This document shows positions 1 through 9,654 of a stretch of DNA of 64,000 bases, piece by piece. Numbering within the stretch: position 1 is the stretch's first letter; every line of letters begins with the position of its first letter. Source of the DNA: Selaginella tamariscina (Eukaryota > Streptophyta > Lycopodiopsida > Selaginellales > Selaginellaceae); the NCBI GenBank assembly GCA_003024785.1, contig PUQB01000006.1, positions 657,817 to 721,816 on the forward strand, written 5' to 3'. A program made the translations under genes and the position numbers. Under the pieces are notes generated by a model. That model searched no databases. It had not been told where the DNA came from and saw only the letters and a list, made by a program, of their open reading frames with translations.

Positions 1-960
1 GATGTTTTCAATAAAGAAGGCAACATATTTCTTCAGTTTGGTTTAGGGTTGTGCATGTGTGTGCATATGTGTTTTTGTAAGTTCTTGTAATGCGTGTGTA
101 AATTTATGATTGTGTTTATATATGTGTGCAAAACAAACATCGAATAATTAAGAAAATAATATTAATAAACACACTATGAACATATTTTAAATTATACATA
201 ATAATATATGATTTTATCTAATATATAGCCATATATAGTTTTAATAATATATATTAATTTAATATTGATAAAAAGGTTTAACATTGAAATATTCTTGAAA
301 TAATAAGAAATTAATTGAGAAAATCCCATTAATATATACAAATGTAAATTAAGTACTCAAATAATTAACTAAATTAATTATCATAATCATGTTTAATATT
401 GGAATATTCTTGGAATAATAAGAAAATAATAAAGAATATCCCATTAATATAAAGAAGATTAATTACTCAAGTAATTAAGGAAATGATATTAATATACACA
501 CTATGAACATATTTTAAATTATACATAATAATACATCATTTTATCTAATATATAGTCATATATAGTTTTAATAATATATATTAATTTAATATTGATAATA
601 AGGTTTAACACAGGAATATTCTTGAAATAATAACAAATTAATTGAGAAAATCCCATTAATATATACAAATGTAGAATAATTACTGCAATAATTAAGAACA
701 AGACTAATTTAATTATGATAATCAGGTTTAATATTAGAATATTCTTCAAATATTAATAAAATAATAAAGAATATCCCATTGATACTAGGAAATGAAAACT
801 AAATACTCGAGTAATTAAAAAATAATAATAATAAACAGACTATGAATATATTTTAAATGATACATAATAATATATCAATTTATTTATTGTATAAGTATAT
901 ATTTATATATATATAATATAAATATACTTGAATACTAAGAATGTAGAATATAGTCTAAAA
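1..960. repeat. AT-rich tandem repeat, ~330-bp unit
   Basis: Very AT-rich sequence. The phrase ctatgaacatatttt and the ~200 bases after it recur: the ctatgaa anchor sits at 174, 501 and (as ctatgaata) 840, giving periods of 327 and 339 bases. Each unit also has two related halves, both carrying an 'aatattcttg(g/a)aataataa' block followed by 'atcccattaatat'. The array probably continues left of the window. No credible ORF. Confidence 0.75.
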
Positions 961-1328
961 TTTCGTAATATTAAACAGCTTGAATCACTTGAATAACATT
1001 AAATGCAATTTTAAAATACTCATTGGAACTGGAGAGTATATATGTCAGAGTGTCGGATATTTGTGTCAACTCATCTTAAATTTTTTTGTTCTTTTTAAAA
1101 AATTTGAATTTCTGACATATGTATTGTCGGTCTGACATGTAAATTTGAAAATGCATTTAATTTCCCACTCAAATTCAATCTGGTTCTTTCTCCGGCAAGG
1201 GTTTCTTCATTTCTGTATTTTTCACTCTTTAGATCTTCTTTTTTCTTCATAGTGATCATCTCAGGAGCGAGATTAAATTGGGTGCTATTCTTTATAGGAA
1301 AGCACGGCGCCTTCAGTGCTGTTTACAA

Positions 1329-2282
1329 GTAAGTATTATAAACAAATTTAAAAATACTTATAAAGATTCACTCTCTTACATTCTCTCTTAAAATTACAAT
1401 TTAGGGGTTTAGGAATGCATTAGGATTATAATATATTCCGTTAGGGATTTATCCCGTTTAAATATCTTTTAACTTAATATTCTAGGTTAACCGGGCGGCG
1501 GGATTAATCCGGCCATTTCTTTTTCGCCTCTTCGAAGAGGTGGCGGGATTAATCCCGCCACCATCTCTCGGGCAATGCTTCTCCGCCACTGAAAAAGAGT
1601 GGCGGGATTAATCCCCGATAACCTTCTCAACTAATGAAGAGTTACCAGAATTTATTAGAAAGAGTTGTCGGCGGGATTAATCCCGCCAACCATTTTAGGA
1701 GGCAGGGAAGGGGTGGCGGGATTAATCTCGCCACCACATCCCTGTTTTAAGGATTTGGGGACAGGATTTATCCCGAGATCTCTTTGAAATCATAGTTTTG
1801 GAGAGAGTTATGTGCGGGTTTAATCCGCCACCCATTCCCCGTCGTAAGAATTGTGGGCGGGATTAATCCCGCCGACTCTCCGAAGGGGTTGAGTCGGCGG
1901 CGGGATTAATCCCGCCGACCGTTCCTCGTCGGAGAGAGTCAACGGGATTAATCCCGCCGGACTCCCCCGAGGAGGAAGAGGCAGCGGGATTAATCTCGCC
2001 GGCTCTTCCTTGTCGGAGGGAGTCCAAGGCGGGATTAATCCCGCCGACTCTCTCCGAAGGGGTTGAGTCGGCGGCGGGATTAATCCCCGGACCGTTCCTC
2101 GTCGGAGGGATTCGTGGGCGGGATTAATCCCGCCCATCAGTTGTATTAATCAAACATGAGATATTATCTCTAAACATAATTATGTATTATTGCATATGCA
2201 TATTATTAAGTAACCGTAATTCAGATTTCTTAGAAATATTGCATAAACAGATATCATAAATAATATAATTATTTATGTGCAG
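1329..2282 (+). other. Putative first intron of the transposase-like gene
   Basis: A GTAAGT donor at 1329 follows a TC-rich, leader-like stretch (1190-1328). A pyrimidine-containing acceptor ending TGTGCAG at 2282 precedes an open frame. The palindrome array fills most of the interval. Inference only; no transcript evidence is visible. If the intron is real, the coding exon begins at 2283; otherwise the first ATG in this frame is at 2289. The in-frame GTG at 2277 is not a credible nuclear start. Confidence 0.35.
1437..2135. repeat. Array of GGGATTAATCCC palindromes
   Basis: The 12-base perfect palindrome GGGATTAATCCC, usually inside the longer palindrome GGCGGGATTAATCCCGCC, occurs perfectly at 1545, 1604, 1673, 1859, 1902, 1944, 2031, 2076 and 2120. 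Degenerate forms start at 1444, 1500, 1718, 1764, 1816 and 1986. The last seven copies are spaced a regular 42-45 bases. Spacers are often palindromic too: CCTCTTCGAAGAGG at 1527-1540, an 8-bp stem at 1583-1605, and CCGACTC/GAGTCGG arms between copies. It is GC-rich inside AT-rich surroundings and lies just 5' of the transposase-like coding region, within what reads as its first intron. Confidence 0.85.
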
Positions 2283-2533
2283 GACAATATGTTTAATACT
2301 GGAGATAAAGTATGTCTTCTTCGGAACAACGAGATAGTTGGCACTGGAACTGTGGAAGTTCGAGATAATAATGCATCATGTCACAATATTGCCCAAGGAT
2401 CTTGTGTGTACGTATGGGTGAACACCATTTACAAGCATGTTGAGGTTCTGGGAATGGAATTTGAGGAGGGTTCTCCTGTATTGTGGAATTTGGATGAAGT
2501 CAAGGTTGACACAGAATATGCAGAGTCACAAAC
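2283..2533 (+). pseudogene. Transposase-like gene, 5' part (before LARD copy A)
   Basis: The open frame encodes ~83 residues before it runs into the LTR of copy A at 2534. It has a small beta-rich look (GDKVCLLRNNEIVGTG near the start, then GSCVYVWVNTIYKHVEVLG) reminiscent of the short domain next to plant En/Spm-type transposases. That family link is weak recall. With the retroelement and one copy of its CAAAC duplication removed, the frame continues from 9655 for several tens of codons, so this exon and the 9.65-12.4 kb block were once one gene. The element was therefore inserted into coding sequence. Residues after 2533 in this frame belong to the LTR. Confidence 0.5.
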
Positions 2534-4232
2534 TGTCAGAGTTTTAACCCAAAGGGCCAACACGTGGCAACACGTGGGTGCCAGGTGGCCATTCGGCGTC
2601 ATCACCCTGTGTGAGCAACGCTAAGTTTCCCAGAACAACCCCAACGACCCCTAAGGTTAGACTCTAATGCCCAATTGAACAGGAGACTTAGGGTTTAGCC
2701 TAAGTCTCCCTAGAGTGTCTACCCCCAAAACCCTTGAGAGATAACCCTAGTTGACTTAGGGTCTTGCCCTAGAAGACCTAGACAGGCTCATGCCCTAACC
2801 CCCATCAAGGAGACGTGTGTTCCACACATACCCCTAGACAGAGCTAAAGCATCGTCACTTACCCCTTGAGGAATCACCCTCATCCGGGAGTATAACCCCT
2901 TTAGGGCGCAAGGGGTACCCCGAACCACGACTAACCCCTAAGGGTTTGAGTGGCAAGTTATACCCTAGACCTAGGGCTAGTACTTAGTGAGGACACGAGT
3001 GTGCGCCGTAGGCGGACACGAGTTCTGCTAAGCAAACTTCCTAAGACTAGGTTTGGGATAACCCTAAGCACATGACCTTGCGAATGCCTTACGAAAGGGC
3101 TTCTGCTAATGAGCTTAGGTTGTTCAACCCCTGGATTCCAAGGAGAACACTCCCCTAGCCAAGTGTGCCAAAGCACACCTAGTTACGAGACCTAACCTCC
3201 CTTGAGCGATGCCCAAGGCTTAGCACCCTAGTGCAAGCACAAGCATGCATGTTTGCTAGAGTATCCAACCCCTTAACAACAAGCCCATGACATAACCCCA
3301 AAGGGCGTGCCTCGGGCGTTGTACCATGTGACGTTTAGCCCAGTGTCACATCTCCATGTGACACTGCCTTCCATGATGTGGGCTATCATCCCATAGCCCT
3401 TAGATTCAAGAGTTGCACTAAGTACCACAAACGTGGTTCCTAAATGCCAACTCTAGAACCCCTCAATGAACCCTTAGGAACTAGGTAACATGAACCTGTC
3501 AAACAAGATCCCACGCCCACAGTTGAACAAGGACATGGATGTGCCTTGCTTGGCCGTGAGTGCTACACCTAGCTTGACGTGGAGGAGGAGGCTAGAGACA
3601 TGGATTCGCCAACGTTAAGGGTAAGCTACCCCGAAAGTGGAACGTACCCCTGGCATCTGGAAGTTAGGGCGGCACAATAGAGGGTTGTACCTTAACGATA
3701 CAAGCTGAAGCTTGCACCGGCAGAAGAGCAACGAACTCATTCATGAACCCAGGAGCTCTCCTACATATACTCTACCTTATTTATGTGACGGAGCCCCCCC
3801 CCCCCCCCTCTTTCCTATTTGTGTTAGTGGGCTGGCACTGAATTTTAGCCCCTTAGACAAATTAGCAATATGAGCCTATAACTCACCCTTACTCTTACCC
3901 CTAAACCCTACCAAAGGGGGTGGGGGTTTAGGGCATGGGTTAGGGCAACCCTAGGGTTAGGTCAACCCTAGGGTGTTCCTAACCCTATTTAACATGCCAA
4001 ACTCATCTTAACTAGGACGTCAAAATCGGGGGTGGGTTTTCTAGAAGGTAAGTGCTACCTTTGCTTAGAGTTTCTCGCGACATCTAAAGATATTCGGCCG
4101 GACTACCCTTAAACACCTAAGTGCACTAAGCGGGGCTGTTCTCACTACATCTAAGGTCCGTCAACATAGTACAGTAGGTAACAACAGTCAACATCCAAAG
4201 TAAAGGGTCGAGTCATAGTAAAAACTATGACA
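2534..4232 (-). repeat. Copy A, left LTR (3' LTR in element sense)
   Basis: 1,699 bases. Plus-strand edges TGTCAGAG ... CTATGACA; in element sense it starts TGTCATAG and ends CTCTGACA. Contains a 9-bp-stem hairpin GTGTCACAT/ATGTGACAC (~3350), a poly-C tract (~3788), many CCCTAA/CCCTAG telomere-like words, and an edge hairpin GTCATAGT-aaaa-ACTATGAC at 4212-4231. It lacks ~47 bases present in the other LTR near 3598. Confidence 0.9.
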
Positions 4233-7200
4233 CACTCCCCGCCTTTGAAAATGGTCAACGTCCTCGTTGACGTCCAACTCCAAGACTAGATAATGTTAGA
4301 AAAAACTAACCAAAACTAACATATCACTCTATGCGGAGTTAGCCAAAAGTTCACATAAGTTTTATTACCCCTCTTGCATTACGCGAAACCAAGTACTTCA
4401 GAACCGTCATTCACTAAGTCGTAAACTTAGCTGCCGGAGGCACCACCTGCGACATGAAGTCACTTGGAGACCTTTTGCACGTCTGCAAAGTCTATCACCC
4501 GACGCACACAACACATATGGTTAATTTCTTTACTTTAACTAGAATTTATTTGGAGGCCTCTAGTTAGTGTTGTTGCCGGCCCCTTGGTTAATAAGAAATA
4601 AAGACTTACTTTATCCTTTTATAGTAAAGGTTGTTGATGACCCCTGTCATCTAGCGCACAACAAGCACTCAAATGCTTGACCCAAACACCTTCGCATTTC
4701 TTTGATTTTCCAACGGTCCCACATTGTCACATGTTATGGTATTATAGTCTCACATTTCTGCATCCCTCGGTGTTTCTCATTACTCCTTTACATAAGGGTC
4801 TGCTACTATACCTATTCCTCGTTAGTATATAGTTACGCCAGACTAAGTATGAGACTTTTATCGGAATCAAGCTCTTTTCCGATACAAGAGTACAATTCAT
4901 AAAACCTTGTTCTTTATAAACATGTCAATCTGGCCAGAGGCGATCACAGAGGCGCATGGCTGTACACATGTATACAACAAGATTATGCCAATCTACCAAC
5001 TGTCATCCACTTGGTGTGTTATTAACATAAATTTATTCCTGATAGGAATCAAATTTAGTCAAATCTGCGACCAAGTTTGATAGCACTACCATTTGTCCTT
5101 CGCAACCATCTTTGTACTTTTTCATAACACCGACCAGTTCAGGGACCAGATAAGCTAACAACCTTTCTTACAAACTAATGTGGAAACTAGGAAATTCAAC
5201 CCATCTCTAATGCCTCAATCACAATCTTTGTCTTAATTAGTACCCTCATTGTACTCATTCTCCAAAGAGCACAACATACTAGGTGCCATTCAATAATTCC
5301 TAACTCCTTATCGTACTAAGTTCAAAATACGGAATTTTAAAACTTAGTTTTTACGATAAGAATCTCCCTAAACTCGTAATACTGTATGCCTCCGTAACAT
5401 TATATCTATTTCCAACTCTTAAACTTATTTCGTAAATGTTTCTCAACACTATACCGAAGTATAGCATTTCACTAATTGAAACAACTAGTGTTTTTGATAA
5501 ACATCTTTTAAAACTAATCCTTATTCTATAAATAGTCGCAATTTCGATATTGATACTCTCGAATGGATAATGATCGTTTTAACGTTCAAATCCTAAGCTT
5601 ATCAACTAGTTGTTATACTAGTGGATATAAACTTACAATCATATCAATTTATCGAAATGCTACAACTACATTATAGATATGGTCTTAGTTTATATGAACC
5701 GAACTTCAATTTTGAGACGGAAATATAATGTTATGACAGTATTTCGAGGAACTTTGTTCAGAGACTAAGAGGAATCATGAACTAGTGTCTGGTTCATCTA
5801 ATTGATTTAGTAAGATATAAACCTCCACATAAATGTTATCATAACACTGAAGTGTTAGATCAACTTCATGTTTTAGTCATACCTTATAACTCAATAGATC
5901 TCCCCAAACATGAATAAAATATCTAGTTCAGTACATTGAATTAAGATACATTATTCACTCTAGACACTTAGCAATCCAGAAAGTATCCCATTGCCCCTCA
6001 AGCAATGTATTGAGAAATGTCTCATTTCTTAACTAACTTGAAAACACGTTTCAAGTTATAACACTAAGGTAGTGCCTTACCAAAGTGTCAAACTCAAATC
6101 CACTTGAGTCTTTATATTATATGATTACGGCCTCATGTGATCATAACCAAGTTTTAATATTGAGTGCTCCAAACCCAATATTCAAGAGATACCATACTAT
6201 ACTTTGACAAGTCATTTATAATCAATCTTAAAAGACTGTCATAAATACTTTCAAAGTTTAAGATATGAATATCTCAAGGAATGAGGTGATAGGAAACCTC
6301 ATATTTTTGTACCGAATATTGGACTATACGTTACGAACCTTGTATCACAATCATCAAGAAGGGAGATCATCTTCTTGAATTAATCCCGCTATTTCACTTT
6401 CAAGAATATTGAACCAAGGTCAAGGAACACCATCAAACCTTGAGATAGAACCAAAGACTAACCCAAGGAATATAATCAAACCTTGAGTCAAGAATAATTC
6501 TAATTTTCAATATTCTAAAGAACTGAAGATACATACTTTATTTGTTCTTTAAGTGCCCACATTTGCGACCATGATGCAGAGTCAAGAAACCGTCTTTTGA
6601 ATAATCGTATTCGACTCTAAAATGAAATTGATATTGAAAATCAATATCAACTTCTAAGTCTCTTCGAACACCGACTCTCTGAGGAAGTACATGCACTTAA
6701 ACCTCCAAAATGTATACCCGACTAACTTCCGACTCATTTGACACCACCACACATAACTTATTAAATTTAGCAAGTTTCCTTACTTAGTCAATAAGCAGAG
6801 TGGAGAATTCTAAATCATGCTCTTCTTAACCAAGGAATCACCCTTGTTCAAGAGCTTATCCCCACATTGCAAACAACATTACAAATTTTAAGATTAAAGA
6901 GTTAACAATGAAAATGCACAAGTGTGCGCCGAACGCCTTCACTATGCATGTCCTTATTACTCAGTAAACTATGCCATCTATCCCAAAGTTGCATTGATAA
7001 CTTCATAATCAAGTTAGCTGAGTTAGCTAACTTGAATACAAAGTGCGCGCCTACAACCAACTAAGGTTTAAGTTGTACATTGTTCAAATCAGACGACTTG
7101 AACTTAGTAAACTATTTCACCTTGCAACTAGCGTCATCAAAATATTGCGAACATCAGACAATACTTTGACTACATTGGATCTTCAAACCCATTGCTTAAC

Positions 7201-7885
7201 ATATTTATCATATGTTAATATTTGACTTTCTTTTGTATTATAAGTTCATCACCATAGTCTGCTTCTGAGTTACACTCTGGAAAACACGCACTATAATGAG
7301 AGCTTATTTTACAACTTCTATCAGAATGTAATGTTCACTCTTATGTTTGAATATGCCCCTTCTCTCGAAGTCAAAGGCGCACTTCTGAACATAAGTCTTT
7401 CCCCATTTGAACACTATTGTTGGAAATGATATTGAATCTTGACCTAAGCCAAAACTTAATGGACATAGTCATGTTCTCAAATCATGTGTTATCCCAAATT
7501 CAAACACCTTAAAGAAAAAGAAAAATTTTCAATAATGTGTAGAATAGGATATCACAAGGCCCATCTCACAAGACTTAGTTTGTAAACCAAAACAAACTAA
7601 CATGCCTTGTCTTGTGGAAGTAAATGGTAAAGTAACCTGGACAACCATAAGGTAAAATAACCTGGCATACAACTTGGAAGCTGACTTCCAAGTGCTACCT
7701 TCTAAGTCCATAACCAACACCCACTTATGAAGTAGGTGTACTCTTAAGAGTTATAAATCTCATGACCAACTCTCCATGCAGAATTCAGACATTAGCCGAA
7801 AGTGATAGAGTACTTCAAGAATTTAGAACTAACTAAACCCTAAAATACACTATACTTTAGGTAGTCCTACTGACCGTAGAGAATA

Positions 7886-7900
7886 GGCTCTGATACCAAT
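7886..7900 (-). promoter_or_regulatory. tRNA-Met(i) primer-binding site, copy A
   Basis: Minus strand reads ATTGGTATCAGAGCC immediately inside the LTR. TGGTATCAGAGC is the usual complement of the plant initiator tRNA-Met 3' end. It sets the element's orientation. Confidence 0.88.
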
Positions 7901-9649
7901 TGTCAGAGTTTTAACCCAAAGGGCCAACACGTGGCAACACGTGGGTGCCAGGTGGCCATTCGCGTCATCACCCTGTGTGAGCAACGCTAAGTTTCCCAGA
8001 ACAACCCCAACGACCCCTAAGGTTAGACTCTAATGCCCAATTGGACAGGAGACTTAGGGTTTAGCCTAAGTCTCCCTAGAGTGTCTACCCCCAAAACCCT
8101 TGAGAGATAACCCTAGTTAACTTAGGGTCTTGCCCTAGAAGACCTAGACAGGCTCATGCCCTAACCCCCATCAAGGAGACGTGTGTTCCACACATACCCT
8201 AGACAGAGCTAAAGCATCGTCACTTACCCCTTGAGGAATCACCCTCATCCGGGAGTATAACCCCTTTAGGGCGACAAGGGGTACCCCGAACCACGACTAA
8301 CCCCTAAGGGTTTGAGTGGCAAGTTATACCCTAGACCTAGGGCTAGTACTTAGTGAGGACACGAGTGTGCGCCGTAGGCGACACGAGTGTTCTGCTAAGC
8401 AAACTTCCTAAGACTAGGTTTGGGATAACCCTAAGCACATGACCTTGCGAATGCCTTACGAAAGGGCTTCTGCTAATGAGCTTAGGTTGTTCAACCCCTG
8501 GATTCCAAGGAGAACACTCCCCTAGCCAAGTGTGCCAAAGCACACCTAGTTACGAGACCTAACCTCCCTTGAGCGGATGCCCAAGGCTTAGCACCCTAGT
8601 GCAAGCACAAGCATGCCTGTTTGCTAGAGTATCCAACCCCTTACAACAAGCCCATGACATAACCCCAAAGGGCGTGCCTCGGGCGTTGTACCATGTGACG
8701 TTTAGCCCAGTGTCACATCTCCATGTGACACTGCCTTCCATGATGTGGGCTATCATCCCATAGCCCTTAGATTCAAGAATTGCACTAAGTACCACAAACG
8801 TGATTCCTAAATGCCAACTCTAGAACCCCTCAATGAACCCTTAGGAACTAGGTAACATGAACCTGTCAAACAAGATCCCACGCCCACAGTTGAACAAGGA
8901 CATAGATGTGCCTTGCTTGGCGTGAGTGCTACACCTAGCTTGACGTGGAGGAGGAGGCTGGAGACAAGCCTCAACCTCTGCCTCTTGGAATGTGCATTCC
9001 GACGTGACCTCCCAGGCATGGATTCGCCAACGTTAAGGGTAAGCTACCCCGAAAGTGGAACGTACCCCTGGCATCTGGAAGTTAGGGCGGCACAATAGAG
9101 GGTTGTACCTTAACGACACAAGCTGAAGCTTGCACCGGCAGAAAGCAACGAACTCATTCATGAACCAGGAGCTCTCCTACGTATACTCTACCTTATTTAT
9201 GTGACGGAGCCCCCCCCCCCCTCTTTTCCTATTTGTGTTAGTGGGCTGGCACTGAATTTTAGCCCCTTAGACAAATTAGCAATATGAGCCTATAACTCAC
9301 CCTTACTCTTACCCCTAAACCCTACCCAAGGGGGTGGGGGTTTTAGGGCATGGGTTAGGGCAACCCTAGGGTTAGGTCAACCCTAGGGGTGTTCCTAACC
9401 CTATTTAACATGCCAAACTCATCTTAACTAGGACATCAAAATCGGGGGTGGGTTTTCTAGAAGGTAAGTGCTACCTTCGCTTAGAGTTTCTCGCGACATC
9501 TAAAGATAGCCGGCCGGACTACCCTTAAACACCTAAGTGCACTAAGCGGGGCTGTTTCTCACTACATCTAAGGTCCGTCAACATAGTACAGTAGGTAACA
9601 ACAGTCAACGTCCAAAATAAAGGGTCGAGTCATAGTAAAAACTATGACA
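7901..9649 (-). repeat. Copy A, right LTR (5' LTR in element sense)
   Basis: 1,749 bases, near-identical to 2534-4232 apart from single or few-base indels and one ~47-base block. It has a single copy of the 68-base internal unit that is repeated in other family members. Confidence 0.9.
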
Positions 9650-9654
9650 CAAAC

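Larger units (their letters stand above)
2534..9649 (-). mobile_element. LARD-type LTR retroelement, copy A (complete)
   Basis: Two long LTRs (2534-4232 and 7901-9649) bound a 3.67-kb interior. Flanking duplication CAAAC at 2529-2533 and 9650-9654 is perfect. The primer-binding site abuts the right LTR on the minus strand (7886-7900, matching initiator tRNA-Met), so the element reads right to left. A purine tract (minus-strand AAAGGCGGGGAGTG, near 4233-4246) abuts the left LTR. The interior has no gag, protease, RT or integrase similarity and no long ORF; it is AT-rich and full of stem-loops. Size and architecture fit a large retrotransposon derivative (LARD), moved in trans by an unseen partner. 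It interrupts the transposase-like gene. The two LTRs are very similar apart from small indels, implying fairly recent insertion. Confidence 0.9.

Noticed and set aside
1545..2131. Palindrome array as a CRISPR array
   Set aside because: Spacers are similar to each other and often palindromic, there are no cas genes, and the context is plant nuclear.
1820..2137. 105-codon minus-strand open frame over the palindrome array
   Set aside because: It is open only because the repeat unit lacks stops; the peptide is a reiteration of GLIPP-like words and has no independent support.
2277..2282. GTG at 2277 as the start of the transposase-like protein
   Set aside because: Nuclear plant genes do not normally start at GTG; an upstream spliced exon or ATG 2289 is more likely.
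2958..3176. Open frame in the LTR, with similar ones at 8343-8543, 42011-42205 and 58237-58425
   Set aside because: They lie inside LTRs, appear in either sense, and change frame between copies because of indels.
3886..3990. CCCTAA/TTAGGG-rich stretches as telomeric DNA
   Set aside because: Irregular words inside every family LTR, not a tandem telomere array.
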